A program made the translations under genes and the position numbers. A stretch of 64,000 nt of DNA, taken from an uncultured Draconibacterium sp. Lineage in GTDB: Bacteria > Bacteroidota > Bacteroidia > Bacteroidales > Prolixibacteraceae. Position 1 is the stretch's first letter. Every line of letters starts with the position of its first letter. This document shows positions 28,441 through 39,187 of the stretch, piece by piece. The stretch spans positions 1,218,001 through 1,282,000 of the forward strand of contig NZ_OY775906.1 in NCBI RefSeq assembly GCF_963675065.1, written 5' to 3'. A model generated the notes under the pieces. It was given only the letters and a program-made list of their open reading frames with translations. It made no database searches and was not told where the DNA came from.

Positions 28441-29040
28441 ATGATGAGAAAGAACAAATTTGTTTTGCTGATTTTTGGAGCCGTGTGTTTAGCCATTGTT
28501 AATTTTTCATGCACCAACGGCTCTAAACCGGCGGATGTAGAAGCACAATCTGCCAAATTAACCGGCGAAGAACTGGTAGTTCGTGGCGAATACCTGGTAA
28601 CAATAATGGGTTGTAATGATTGCCACTCGCCGAAACAAATGGGTGCCAACGGGCCGGAGCTTATTCCCGAACTGCTATTATCGGGTTACCCGGGTGACCG
28701 TCCCATACTCGATTTAAAAACAGAAATGACCGCTCAGGGTTTTGCAACCTTTTATCCCGATTTAACCGGTAGTGCCGGTCCGTGGGGAATGTCGTTTGCT
28801 GCCAACCTTACCCCCGACGCTACAGGTATTGGCACCTGGAGTGAAGAACAGTTTAAAAAAGCGATGAAAGAGGGTAAGTTTAAAGGCCTTGACGGAACAC
28901 GCAAGCTTTTACCGCCAATGCCGGTAGAGAATTTCAAGGATATAAAAGATGAAGATATCTCGGCTATTTTTGCTTATCTGAAAAGTCTGCCTCCGGTTAA
29001 AAATGTGGTACCGGCGGCTATTCCACCTGGTGAGCAATAG
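28441..29040 (+). CDS. Lipid-anchored monohaem cytochrome c
   Basis: 199 residues. Signal sequence with lipobox (NFSC, Cys at about 23), one haem site CNDCH (about 59-63), and a Met ligand candidate in LLPPMPVENF (about 160). The region between is longer than in simple cytochromes c. It probably carries electrons on the periplasmic face. No oxidase or dehydrogenase gene is adjacent. An overlapping second ATG at 28444 is equally possible as start. Confidence 0.78.
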   Translation: MMRKNKFVLLIFGAVCLAIVNFSCTNGSKPADVEAQSAKLTGEELVVRGEYLVTIMGCNDCHSPKQMGANGPELIPELLLSGYPGDRPILDLKTEMTAQGFATFYPDLTGSAGPWGMSFAANLTPDATGIGTWSEEQFKKAMKEGKFKGLDGTRKLLPPMPVENFKDIKDEDISAIFAYLKSLPPVKNVVPAAIPPGEQ

Positions 29041-29053
29041 TGGTATTTAAAAT

Positions 29054-29109
29054 CACAAAGTCACGAAGAACACTAAGATTTTTTTAATCATGTTTTTCCT
29101 GACTTTGTG
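29054..29109. terminator. Bidirectional terminator-like hairpin between convergent genes
   Basis: CACAAAGTC (29054-29062) pairs with GACTTTGTG (29101-29109) between the cytochrome gene and the acyl-CoA synthetase gene, which converge here. A T run lies inside the loop rather than after the stem, so termination is plausible but not certain. Confidence 0.4.
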
Positions 29110-29126
29110 TTCTTTGTGGTAAATTT

Positions 29127-31184
29127 TTAATGTTCTATCCGAATTCGGGCATCAACCGCCAAAATTTCCTGTTCGTTACCCAACAACGGATTAATGTCAA
29201 TCTCTTTTATCTCGGTGGCAAAACGCAGCAACCACGACAAACGCACAATAATATCAACATACTTATCGATATTCACACCTTCCTGCTTGCGAAAACCTTT
29301 TAGAATTTTGTATGATTTCAGACTGGTAACCATCGAGCGTGCTTCGCTGTGTGTCAGTGGTGCCAGACCCGATGCCACATCTTTCATAACCTCAACGTAA
29401 ATACCTCCCATTCCGCACAACACAACGTGTCCGAAAGTTTCTTCGTAGGTAGCTCCCAAAAACAGTTCGGTTCCTGCAGCCATCTGAGCTATTAACACGC
29501 CCTCGGTTCCTTCAATCTGAAACAGGTGATGAAACTCTTTGCGCACCTGTGTAACATTCCGGACATTAAGGATTACGCCGCCAACTTCGGTTTTGTGCAC
29601 CGGCCCAACAACTTTCATCACTACCGGAAACCCGATGTTCATGGCAGCCAGTACTGCTTCTGATTCCGATTTGGCCACCATTTCCTTAACTCTTGGGATA
29701 CCCGCTAAATCAAATAATTTATGGATCACTTCTGGCGGCTGATAACCATTTTCGGTTTCTGCAATAACTGTTTTTACTGCTTCCGGATCGATTCCCTGTG
29801 CATCTTCCGTTTTTGCAACAGGCTTTCGTGTATTCATTACTTTTGTCAAAGCTCGGCCAAGCAACACTTCGTCAGGAAAGTTTACATTTCCCCGCGACAA
29901 GAAGTGGGCAACGTCATCTTTTACATTTATAATCGAAGGCAGAATCGGATAAATTGGCTTCTTACAAACTTTCATTTTTTCGGAAAGCAAATCGTAAACA
30001 TCGCCAATTGGAAATAATCCCGGGCTTCCATAGATTACAGCCATACCGTCAATATCAAAATCATTTTCGCAGGCATCGATAATATGTCCGAGCTGTTCAG
30101 CTGTTCCTGTTGCCAGAAAATCGATGGGATTTTCTACTGATGATCCCTGAAATAATTTTTGTAACAGTGCTGTTTTAGCTTCCGAATCAGCTATCTCCGG
30201 AATTTTTAATCCACCGTCTTCTAACGCATCGGTAAGCATAACTCCCGGTCCTCCGGCATGTGTAATGATTGCCAGCTTTTCTCCTTGTAGTTCTTTACAC
30301 ATAAACACACTAGCAACAGTTGTCAGTTCCTCTCGACCATAACAACGTACAATTCCGGCTTTGCGGAACAATGCTTCCACAGCGGCATCCGAACTGGTAA
30401 GTGCGCCCGTATGCGACGATGCTGCACGACTGCCGGCCGATGAACTTCCGGCTTTAATCGCAGCTATTTTACAGCCTTTTTTAATTAACGAAGTGGCATG
30501 GTGCAACAACTTATCCGGATCGTTAATGTTCTCGATATAAAGCAACTTTACGCGCGGACTTTCACCATCAACATAGTGTTCGTCGAGGTAAGCCAAAACA
30601 TCTTCAACACCGGTTTGTGCGCTGTTTCCCACTGAAAAAACACTGGCAAAACGTAACCCTTTCGGGATGCCCGATTCCATAATAAAAACTGCTGTTGCTC
30701 CTGAGCCGGAGATAAAATCGCAACCTTCGGAAGTCAGCTCCGGAATAGGCGTGGTAAAAACACTGGCATGCCAGGGCGTCATCACTCCAATACAGTTTGG
30801 CCCGATCAAACAAGCATCATGTTCATCAACAACTTTTACAATTTGCTGTTCGAGCTCTTTTCCGGCATCACTGGTTTCGCCAAACCCAGCCGAAATGATG
30901 ATAAAAGCTTTGGTGTTATTTTGCTCTGCCAGATCGGTAATGGTTTGCAAACAATATTTTGCAGGAATAGCCAAAATAGCCAAATCAATCTCCGGAAGTT
31001 CTGCTACATCGGGGAAGGCTGGAATTCCCTGAATTTTTGATTCGTTGGGATTGATTGCAAAAAGATCGCCTACAAAATTATGATCCAGCAGGTTTTTAAT
31101 GATCTTACCACCGGGCTTTGCAATATTATTCGACGCACCAACAACCACAATACTGTTGGGCCTGAGCAATTTTTCGTTAATCAT
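29127..31184 (-). CDS. ADP-forming acyl-CoA synthetase (acetate-CoA ligase type), fused subunits
   Basis: 685 residues. The N-terminal CoA-binding domain starts SIVVVGASNN; the catalytic His region is ASSHTGALTSSDAAV (about 250-264); the C-terminal ATP-grasp domain has FPVVMKVVGPVHKTEVGGV. The alpha and beta subunits of archaeal enzymes are fused here, the usual bacterial layout. The enzyme turns acetyl-CoA or aryl/branched acyl-CoA plus ADP and Pi into the acid and ATP. In this genome it could recover energy from the arylacetyl-CoA made by IorAB, an inference. Confidence 0.88.
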   Translation of the reverse strand: MINEKLLRPNSIVVVGASNNIAKPGGKIIKNLLDHNFVGDLFAINPNESKIQGIPAFPDVAELPEIDLAILAIPAKYCLQTITDLAEQNNTKAFIIISAGFGETSDAGKELEQQIVKVVDEHDACLIGPNCIGVMTPWHASVFTTPIPELTSEGCDFISGSGATAVFIMESGIPKGLRFASVFSVGNSAQTGVEDVLAYLDEHYVDGESPRVKLLYIENINDPDKLLHHATSLIKKGCKIAAIKAGSSSAGSRAASSHTGALTSSDAAVEALFRKAGIVRCYGREELTTVASVFMCKELQGEKLAIITHAGGPGVMLTDALEDGGLKIPEIADSEAKTALLQKLFQGSSVENPIDFLATGTAEQLGHIIDACENDFDIDGMAVIYGSPGLFPIGDVYDLLSEKMKVCKKPIYPILPSIINVKDDVAHFLSRGNVNFPDEVLLGRALTKVMNTRKPVAKTEDAQGIDPEAVKTVIAETENGYQPPEVIHKLFDLAGIPRVKEMVAKSESEAVLAAMNIGFPVVMKVVGPVHKTEVGGVILNVRNVTQVRKEFHHLFQIEGTEGVLIAQMAAGTELFLGATYEETFGHVVLCGMGGIYVEVMKDVASGLAPLTHSEARSMVTSLKSYKILKGFRKQEGVNIDKYVDIIVRLSWLLRFATEIKEIDINPLLGNEQEILAVDARIRIEH

Positions 31185-31297
31185 AGTTTGCGCTTTAGCA
31201 GCATAAAAGTAGGTAAATACATGTTAACCTTTCCTGATTTTTTTCAACATCAAATAAAAGCAAGGTTTAAAACCTTATTTTTACGTGAAAAACTATA

Positions 31298-32110
31298 ATG
31301 ACCGATAACAAAGAGCAGAAAATAGTTGTGTTTACCGAGCTGAAGGATTCGGATCAGAATCTGATCGTCCATGGACTGAAACTGGCTGCTATTTTCAAAA
31401 AAGAGCTTTGTTTACTCTATAATTATCAGCCCATACAAAAAAAGCAACGTGATGAGTTAAAGCAAAAACTTCAGAATTATGCAGCAATTGTAAAACAGGA
31501 AGTCCCCGGGCAAAAAGTATCCACGCTTTTGCTATCCGAAAGTCAGACACGGCTTCCCGATCTGCTTGCTGAAGATTATGAAGGTATAATCGTTGTAGTA
31601 AATTCACTCAATTTTAAAAACTATTCAACGGCGCTTGCAGAGACTTCAATTCCCTTTTTATTTGTTCATCCGGAGTCGAAAATAATCAATTACAACCATC
31701 TGTTACAGCCAATTGACCTACGCAAAGAAATCAGCGACAGTTCGCTTTGGTGCTCGTATTTTGGCCGGTTTAATGCTGCTCAGATTGTCACCATTTCGGC
31801 AAACGACAAAACCAGGGAAGCTAAAACCAATGTGATGAAGAATACAGAAATAACACGAAAATTGTACAAAAAATTCAAGATCATACACAAACGTTATAAA
31901 GGTAGCAGATCAAGCTTGCGGAATGTTTTTGAAGCGCTGGAACTGGCCCTGGCTTCCGACTGTAACTTATTGGTAATTTTGGGAAGCTCGAATATTACCC
32001 CACTGGATTTGTTGATTGGCTTGCCTGAAAGAAAGGTGATAAAAGCGGCAGGGAAACTTCCTGTAATGGTTATCAATCCACGTAAAGACAACTATATTTT
32101 GTGTGACTAA
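31298..32110 (+). CDS. Universal stress protein (UspA) family, two-domain
   Basis: 270 residues with two Rossmann-like UspA segments: about 8-125 and about 135-265, the second ending in GLPERKVIKAAGKLPVMVINP. The nucleotide-binding glycine motif is not well kept. Divergent from the acyl-CoA synthetase gene with 113 bp between. Soluble; function unknown beyond stress association. Confidence 0.65.
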   Translation: MTDNKEQKIVVFTELKDSDQNLIVHGLKLAAIFKKELCLLYNYQPIQKKQRDELKQKLQNYAAIVKQEVPGQKVSTLLLSESQTRLPDLLAEDYEGIIVVVNSLNFKNYSTALAETSIPFLFVHPESKIINYNHLLQPIDLRKEISDSSLWCSYFGRFNAAQIVTISANDKTREAKTNVMKNTEITRKLYKKFKIIHKRYKGSRSSLRNVFEALELALASDCNLLVILGSSNITPLDLLIGLPERKVIKAAGKLPVMVINPRKDNYILCD

Positions 32111-32215
32111 AATCAGTTCAGAGTCGCAGTTTCCAGTCTCAATTTAACAATTTAGCAGTTTAACAATTAACCAATTGACAAAGCTTTTATTACTTTCGTA
32201 AACAAACATCTCAGA

Positions 32216-33193
32216 ATGAAAAAAACGTTACTCTTACTACTTATATTTATGGGATTTATAGCCCGTGCACAGGAATTTAAATACCAGGTATTATTTGAAG
32301 GCATTGGCGATAACCGTGAGTTTACGCAGCCTTATGCCTACCCGCAAACCATTATGGGGAGCCGCGGCGCCTTTGAAGTGGGTGTTGTTATCGACAATCA
32401 TCAATTACGCGGAGGATTAAGCCACTTACTGGAATTTGGCAGCGATTTAGATGCGCAAAAACCAAAACTGACTTTGTATTACCAGTTTCAGGATGAAGAC
32501 AAAGAATTTGCGTTTGGAGCCTTTCCGCGCCGCGATAAAATTGATTTTCCGCTGGCCATGCTTACTGATACCTTACAATATTACCGCCCAAATATTGAAG
32601 GTCTGTATGGGAAAATCAGATGGGACTGGGGCCATCAGAATGGATTTGTCGATTGGGTTGGCCGTCAAACCGAAACACAACGCGAACAGTTTATGGCAGG
32701 ATTTTCAGGCGAGATCTTCCATAAAAACCTGTTTTTGCAGAATTACCTTTTGATGTTTCATAATGCCCACACTTTGCATAACAATCCGCCATTACATATT
32801 CAAGATTATATGGGGTTCGCCCTTCAGGCAGGAATTCGAACACCTGAAAATGTTGCTGTTCATGGAGATTTAAAAATGGGGATGCTTACATCGCAATATC
32901 GCGAGCGAAATGTTACTGACGGTTACGAAACAGCCACCAGCTTTTTTGCCGAAGCCAATATGCGTTACAAAAACCTTGGAGTAAAATCGGTGATGAGCTT
33001 AGGTGCCGGACACAAATTTGCGTATGGCGATCCGTATTACCGGGCCAAAAACTACTCGCGCACCGACCTGATCTGGTATTTTATAAACCACGAAAAGATA
33101 AAAGGAAAATTCAACCTGTCGATGCATTTTGTTGACTGGGATACGCTCGATCAGCAGCAACAGCTTTCTGTTATCTATGTATTTGGAAATTAA
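32216..33193 (+). CDS. Exported beta-barrel-like protein of unknown function
   Basis: 325 residues with a clear signal peptide (MKKTLLLLLIFMGFIARAQ). The mature part alternates aromatic and polar residues and ends in VIYVFGN, compatible with an outer-membrane barrel. I do not recognise the family. It lies 105 bp after the UspA gene. Confidence 0.65.
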   Translation: MKKTLLLLLIFMGFIARAQEFKYQVLFEGIGDNREFTQPYAYPQTIMGSRGAFEVGVVIDNHQLRGGLSHLLEFGSDLDAQKPKLTLYYQFQDEDKEFAFGAFPRRDKIDFPLAMLTDTLQYYRPNIEGLYGKIRWDWGHQNGFVDWVGRQTETQREQFMAGFSGEIFHKNLFLQNYLLMFHNAHTLHNNPPLHIQDYMGFALQAGIRTPENVAVHGDLKMGMLTSQYRERNVTDGYETATSFFAEANMRYKNLGVKSVMSLGAGHKFAYGDPYYRAKNYSRTDLIWYFINHEKIKGKFNLSMHFVDWDTLDQQQQLSVIYVFGN

Positions 33194-33220
33194 TTGACGT
33201 CAGGAATTCGCTGCCTTGAT

Positions 33221-36200
33221 TTACTTTTCTCCCTTAATAGTGAAAAAGAAGGTACTTCCTTTACCCGGAGTACTTTCAACCCAAATTTCACCGTTATGAC
33301 TGGTTACAAACTCTTTGCATAACGACAGTCCGAGACCAACACCTTTCTCGCCGTTTGTTCCTGCTGCTACATCAATATTCATGTCATCATTGAAAATAGT
33401 TGCTGCATAATCAGGCGTCATTCCAACACCAAAATCTTTTACCGAGAAGACTACTTTACCCGCCTCTATTTGAACCGCATTAATAAATATACTACTTTCT
33501 TTATTGCTAAATTTTATAGCATTCATCAACAGGTTACGTAAAATCAACATGATAATGTTCCTGTCGAAGTATATTTCCAGATCCTTATTATCAAGTTTGT
33601 TTTCAACCTTAATTCGTTTTTTTAATGCTGTTGCCGAAACTTCAACTATTACATTTGAAAAGATCTCATTAATGTTTAAGGTCTCCGGTTTAAACTCAAT
33701 TTTTTTATCCTGACTTCTGGCCCAGTGTAATAAGCTGTTCAGCAAATCAAAAGCATTGTGCGACGAGTCGTGTATATGTTTTATTAACTCCATTCTGTTT
33801 TCCTCATCCATGTTTTGGTGTCCTTCTATTAACACATCCGAGAAACCCAAAATTGCATTAAACGGATTTATTAGATCATGCGCAATTATGGAGAAAAGCT
33901 TGTCTTTTGTAACATTTGCCGTTGTTAGTTCAATATTTAATTGAGAAAGGTTTTCAGCCACCTCTGTTATTTTATTTGTCTGCGTTTCAATTTGCTTTTT
34001 TTGCTGTTTTAGAAGCGAGTTTCTTTGATGAAGTTTCTCTTTCTGGAGCTCCAGTATACGGTTTTTATCTTTTAGTACCTTTGTTCTGTTTTGTACCAAT
34101 CCTTCCAACTTATGTTTTTCTGCTGTAAGTTTAGCTACACGGTACCTGAAAATAACAATTATCAGAAAAACAAGTAGCACCATACAGCTTGAAATAAACC
34201 ACCATGTTAACCACCAGGGAGGGCTAATTACCACTTTTATCGATGCTTCGTTTTTGTTCCATACACCGTTGTTATTTGCCGCAATAACTCGGAACACATA
34301 TTTGCCCTGTGCCAGATAATTATAGTTTACATGCGTATGGTCGGTTTCAATCCAGTCTTCATCTAGACCTTCAAGTTTGTATTTAAATTTATTTTTGGCG
34401 TAATCGAGGTAATTGGTAGAAGCATATTCAAAACCAATGGAGTTTTGCTTATGTTTTAGCTCTATTTGATCGGTACAGAACGGGCTCTTTGGCAGAATTT
34501 CATCTGTTCCAAACTTTTCAACTTTTTTATTGTGAAGATAAAATCCACTAATAAATACATCCGACACCTCTGTATTTAGATTCAGTTTATCCGGATCAAA
34601 ACCCGCTATTCCGTTATCTCCTCCAAAGAACAGAACATTATTGGTATTTTTAGCACTACACCCGGGTTTAAATATTCCCGGCGGAAGGCCGTCAGCTTCA
34701 TCAAGATTTGTTATTAATTGTTCTGTATCAGGATTAAAACCTGTAATTCCTGAAACAGAACTAATCCACAGATTTCCGTTCCGGTCTTCTTCTACAGAAC
34801 AAATGTTTTGAGCCGGAAAACCGGGATCAACCCGATGAAAATTATCGCTCTCGGGATTGTACCTGCACAATCCCGAAAATGTGCCTATCCAAATTCGCTT
34901 TTTTGAATCTTCAAACAAACAATTGATATAATCGCTGGGAATTGTATGGGAATATTCCGGCACGTGATAATAACTTGTGAATTTCTTTGCACCTTTTTTC
35001 AAAACACTCACACCACTGGGAGTTGCTACCCATAGATTTTCATCCGAATCAAGCAATAGCTGGAATGACCAGTCATTCGATAATCCGTTTTCGGCGAAGT
35101 TGTAATTATAGAATTTCTGTTCCTTATAATTAAAATAATCTATTCCTTTTCCATGCGTAATAATCCAGAAATTACCATCAGCATCTTCCTGTATTCCCCT
35201 GATATCATTATTCGAAATTGACAATGAATCCTGAGGATCGTTTATATAAGTGATAAACTTGTCGTTCACCGGGTCGTAGCACTGCAGACCTCCGAGATTA
35301 GTACCTACCCACATTCTGTTTTGGCTGTCGTTATATAAACAACAAACTGCACCGCGTCCAAGACTTCCAGGATCATTCAGATTGGAATGATAAACGTGGT
35401 GACGTTTGTTTTTAAAATCAAATACATCAATGCCATCATTACCATTTCCAACCCAACACACGTCATCATCATTAAAAGCAATTTTCACAATATTGTTACT
35501 AATCGTGTGCCAGAATTTTTCAGGATTTTTATCATAAATGCTTATTCCTTTTGATTGATATCTTAAGCCAACACCACCAGGGCTGTTAATTGTCCAGTAA
35601 TTCCCCTGCTTGTCCTGTAGTATCTTTGAAGGAAGTTCTTCAACAAGGTCTTTGGCGGCATTAACGCTATGTATCCTTACAAAAGTATCTGATTCGTTAT
35701 CGTATCTCCTTAAACCTTTTAAATCGCAAATCCAAATGTTATTATTAAGATCGGCATAGATGAAAATAATGAAATCAGAATAATTATCTCCCGTGGTATA
35801 TCTTTTGATTTCTTGGTTTTTAGTATCCAGTAAATTTACACCACCGCCGTAAGTAGCTATCCAGAGTTTTGAATTATCTACTAATACAATATCAGTAATA
35901 TTATTATCGCCCAGGCTCTTATTATCCGTAGCATTCGAAAGAAATCTTTTCGATGTACGTTCAGAGATGTTAAAATACATCAAACCTCCGTTATTCGAGG
36001 AAATCCAAATGTTATTGTTTTCATCGAAAAGAAAGTCGGTTATCCCGAAATCGGGATTGTGGAAAACAAGTTGGGGTGTATTTGGCTCCTTATCGATTTG
36101 GTAAATTGAATTTGCAGCAGAGATATAAATGTTGTTCTTCTGATCCTGTTTTATGGCCGAAATTTGACGAAATACATCCTCATCCAATTCAAACGAGCTC

Positions 36201-36580
36201 AAAATACGGTTAAAGTTATCCAAACACGGATTGTAACTACATAAGCCACCGACCGATATAATCCAAAGCGTTCCTGAATTGTCGATAAACAAATCCTGAA
36301 TACGATTATCGTATAAAGTAGTGCTATCAGTACCTCCTGACAGGTAACGTGCCAGATTTTCGCCCCTTAAGCAATATAATCCGTCATTAGTTCCAATCCA
36401 GATAAAACCTTTACTGTCCTGAACAATACATGTACTGTTTTTACTTTTAAAATCGTTATCCGGAATCGGATCTGCATATATTAAGTCGATGGTTTCAGCA
36501 AATGAAACATTAGGAATAATGAATATACAAAGTAGTAAGAGGAGTTTTGCCCAATTTTTTTTCTCAATTGTTTTTATCAT
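33221..36580 (-). CDS. Two-component regulator propeller histidine kinase
   Basis: 1119 residues. A signal peptide is followed by periplasmic Reg_prop repeats (about 30-690, many copies of WIGT/WVGT and DSKGFIWIGTND-type turns), a Y_Y_Y domain (about 710-790), a membrane helix (about 793-815), a coiled coil, HisKA with FSIIAHDLINPFNAI, and HATPase with LRNLLMNAIKFS, DFGVGM and GVGLGLSLC. Unlike hybrid two-component systems it stops after the HATPase: there is no receiver or AraC domain, so a separate response regulator is needed, and none is adjacent. In this phylum such sensors usually respond to carbohydrates; the ligand is unknown. Confidence 0.88.
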   Translation of the reverse strand: MIKTIEKKNWAKLLLLLCIFIIPNVSFAETIDLIYADPIPDNDFKSKNSTCIVQDSKGFIWIGTNDGLYCLRGENLARYLSGGTDSTTLYDNRIQDLFIDNSGTLWIISVGGLCSYNPCLDNFNRILSSFELDEDVFRQISAIKQDQKNNIYISAANSIYQIDKEPNTPQLVFHNPDFGITDFLFDENNNIWISSNNGGLMYFNISERTSKRFLSNATDNKSLGDNNITDIVLVDNSKLWIATYGGGVNLLDTKNQEIKRYTTGDNYSDFIIFIYADLNNNIWICDLKGLRRYDNESDTFVRIHSVNAAKDLVEELPSKILQDKQGNYWTINSPGGVGLRYQSKGISIYDKNPEKFWHTISNNIVKIAFNDDDVCWVGNGNDGIDVFDFKNKRHHVYHSNLNDPGSLGRGAVCCLYNDSQNRMWVGTNLGGLQCYDPVNDKFITYINDPQDSLSISNNDIRGIQEDADGNFWIITHGKGIDYFNYKEQKFYNYNFAENGLSNDWSFQLLLDSDENLWVATPSGVSVLKKGAKKFTSYYHVPEYSHTIPSDYINCLFEDSKKRIWIGTFSGLCRYNPESDNFHRVDPGFPAQNICSVEEDRNGNLWISSVSGITGFNPDTEQLITNLDEADGLPPGIFKPGCSAKNTNNVLFFGGDNGIAGFDPDKLNLNTEVSDVFISGFYLHNKKVEKFGTDEILPKSPFCTDQIELKHKQNSIGFEYASTNYLDYAKNKFKYKLEGLDEDWIETDHTHVNYNYLAQGKYVFRVIAANNNGVWNKNEASIKVVISPPWWLTWWFISSCMVLLVFLIIVIFRYRVAKLTAEKHKLEGLVQNRTKVLKDKNRILELQKEKLHQRNSLLKQQKKQIETQTNKITEVAENLSQLNIELTTANVTKDKLFSIIAHDLINPFNAILGFSDVLIEGHQNMDEENRMELIKHIHDSSHNAFDLLNSLLHWARSQDKKIEFKPETLNINEIFSNVIVEVSATALKKRIKVENKLDNKDLEIYFDRNIIMLILRNLLMNAIKFSNKESSIFINAVQIEAGKVVFSVKDFGVGMTPDYAATIFNDDMNIDVAAGTNGEKGVGLGLSLCKEFVTSHNGEIWVESTPGKGSTFFFTIKGEK

Positions 36581-36867
36581 ATAAACTATACTCTTAACAA
36601 TGTAAAAGTTAGCTGGTTTCGGTGATTCTTAAATGAAAGCCCTTATAAATCATCCCGGTAATTTTTATCACTTCCCGATTTAATAAAAATATACCATGGA
36701 TAAACTTTTCAGTCCATGGCAAAAATATTCTATTTTTTGAAAATCAAGAGGTTAAAAGGGATGATATTGCCTTCAAAAAAGATTAAAAGTAGTACAGCTC
36801 AGTTCATAATGTCAATTTCACGGCATTAAGTAGTGTAACTATAAGCAAAATGCCGCGCCTCCTTTAA

Positions 36868-39015
36868 CTATTTCACAATCTTCATTTCATCCAGTAAATA
36901 ACCTGCACCTGCAAACTTATCTATGATAAACAATGCATAACGAATATCGATCGAAATGTTTCGACACTGCTCCGGATCGTACATAATGTCGCTCATTGTA
37001 CTTTCCCATGTTCTATCGAAATTCACCCCAATTAACTCGCCATTTCCGTTTACTACAGGGCTTCCTGAGTTACCCCCTGTCGTATGGTTCGATGCCAAAA
37101 AACAAACCGGCACATCGCCATTCACCTCATATTGTCCAAAATCTTTGTTTTGGTAAAGTTCTTTTAAACGATCCGGCACATCGTAGTCGTAAATCTCCGG
37201 ATTGTCTTTTTCCATAATCCCTGTCAACGTTGTGTAGTATTTGTATTTCACCCCGTCTTTTGGCTCATAACCTTCCACTTTTCCGTAGGCTACACGCAAG
37301 GTAAGATTGGCATCCGGGTAAAAAGCCTGTCCCTTTTTCATTTCCATTAAACCGGCCATGTACACCTTCATGTTGTCGTCGATTGATTTACTGATCTTCC
37401 GAACCTCCGTAATAATATCTTTTGAGTAAATAAAGTTCAGCTGATTGAACATAGAAATAAGCGGATCTTTTCGCAACTTCAATAATTGTTTCTCCGATCC
37501 GTTTTCGAGGAGCTCTTCCAGCTTTTTCCGGTCGGTTAAAATTGATTTCTGATAGACCTTTTTAATTAGTTTGTTCTGTTCGAACTGATTAATTGTTTCC
37601 ACCACTTCGGCAGGTAAAAACGAGGCATCAAGGCCATGAATCAACTCCGGCATAAGTGAGGCAAACAAAGCCTCGTCGGTTGGTTGGTTAAAATCTTTAT
37701 AAAAGCCGGGAAGCCCTTTAAGCATGGCCGAACGCATACTTTCTGCTCTTTCATTCTGGTTATTCTCAATGTTGTTGATAATAGCATTGATGGTGCGTGC
37801 CTGTTTAAACACCTCTACTCCACTCATCACAATTTCGCGGTAGTAATCGTAGGCTTTTATATACTTTGCATAGTCGGTATACAGCACATCAAAAGCATCA
37901 AAAACCGGTTCGTATTTATTATCCCAGGTATTGTTTTGCTGTGCCCATTTTTTGAATTCTTCCTCGTACTCCAGCTTTTTATTAATGGCATCCAGGCGTT
38001 TTAAACCTTTAATTTCGCCCTGCCATTTTTTCCACGAATTACTTATCCCTTGGTATTTTGCCGCGTACTGAATACGAATTTTAGGATCCGATTTCATATC
38101 TGCACCAATAATATCCAGTTTCCTATCGCGCAGCATAATACGGTCCGCATCGCGCTGATTCATGGTTACATCAACCGCCTGGTGCGGCCAGTATTGCATT
38201 GTTGATCCGGGGTTTCCGAAAACCATGGTAAAATCTCCGGGTTGCACACCTTTCATTGAAACAGGAAAGAATTTCTTTGGAGTAAACGGTACATTATCGG
38301 GTGAATATTCCGCAGGCTCGTTGTTTTCATCGGCATAAATACGGAACAGAGAAAAATCGCCGGTATGCCGCGGCCACATCCAGTTATCGGTATCGCCGCC
38401 AAACTTGCCGATGGCTGATGGTGGCGCCCCCACCAAACGTACATCTTTATATACTTTATAAACGTACAGGAAATACTGGTTGCCGTAAAAAAGCGGCTTT
38501 ATTGAGGCTGTGAATTTTCCGTTGTTACGGGCTTTTTTAATAATACGGTCGGTATTTTCTTTTATTTTTTTGTCTGCTGCTTCGCCTTCCAGATTGTCGG
38601 TTCCGGCCATTACGCTATCGGTAACATCTTCCATGTATTCCAGAAAACTTATTGTTAATCGTTCGTTCGGCAGCTCTTCATCGCGACTCATGGCCCAAAA
38701 ACCATTAGTAAGGTAATCGTGTTCTACGGTACTGTGCGACTGGATTTGGCGGTATCCGCAATGGTGATTGGTTATCAGCAATCCTTCATCCGATATCAGT
38801 TCTCCGGTACATCCTCCACCAAAAATAACCACAGCATCTTTCATGCTCGAGTGGTTCACATCGTAAATATCATCCGCAGTAAGTTTAAAACCCATTTCCT
38901 GCATTTCTGCCAGGTTGTATTTTTCCAGCAGAATTGGAATCCACATTCCTTCTTTAGCCGAAAGCTGAAACAGACTTAATCCTAGTAATATTAGCAACAA
39001 ACTCTTCTTCATCAT
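36868..39015 (-). CDS. dpp11: S46 family dipeptidyl-peptidase, DPP11-like
   Basis: 715 residues with a signal peptide (about 1-20). The catalytic His is in ITNHHCGY (His85) and the Ser in GGNSGSPV (Ser650). Eighteen residues after this Ser is an Arg (FDR, Arg668), the position where known DPP11 enzymes have Arg for Asp/Glu specificity while DPP7 has Gly. The enzyme would remove acidic dipeptides from peptides in the periplasm, as in asaccharolytic Bacteroidota. Subtype rests on this single alignment by eye. Confidence 0.82.
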   Translation of the reverse strand: MMKKSLLLILLGLSLFQLSAKEGMWIPILLEKYNLAEMQEMGFKLTADDIYDVNHSSMKDAVVIFGGGCTGELISDEGLLITNHHCGYRQIQSHSTVEHDYLTNGFWAMSRDEELPNERLTISFLEYMEDVTDSVMAGTDNLEGEAADKKIKENTDRIIKKARNNGKFTASIKPLFYGNQYFLYVYKVYKDVRLVGAPPSAIGKFGGDTDNWMWPRHTGDFSLFRIYADENNEPAEYSPDNVPFTPKKFFPVSMKGVQPGDFTMVFGNPGSTMQYWPHQAVDVTMNQRDADRIMLRDRKLDIIGADMKSDPKIRIQYAAKYQGISNSWKKWQGEIKGLKRLDAINKKLEYEEEFKKWAQQNNTWDNKYEPVFDAFDVLYTDYAKYIKAYDYYREIVMSGVEVFKQARTINAIINNIENNQNERAESMRSAMLKGLPGFYKDFNQPTDEALFASLMPELIHGLDASFLPAEVVETINQFEQNKLIKKVYQKSILTDRKKLEELLENGSEKQLLKLRKDPLISMFNQLNFIYSKDIITEVRKISKSIDDNMKVYMAGLMEMKKGQAFYPDANLTLRVAYGKVEGYEPKDGVKYKYYTTLTGIMEKDNPEIYDYDVPDRLKELYQNKDFGQYEVNGDVPVCFLASNHTTGGNSGSPVVNGNGELIGVNFDRTWESTMSDIMYDPEQCRNISIDIRYALFIIDKFAGAGYLLDEMKIVK

Positions 39016-39187
39016 CTTAAAAAAATTTAAGCGGTAAAGAGAATAAAACTGACGAAAAAAAACAATGATTAATTACATTTTGATCGGTGAATGTTCATGA
39101 ACTTTTCTCAGGCAATCCTGTTTCCATAAAGAACCAAAATGCCGGCACATTTTATAGAATTGTATAAATTTGTACAACTAGCAACAG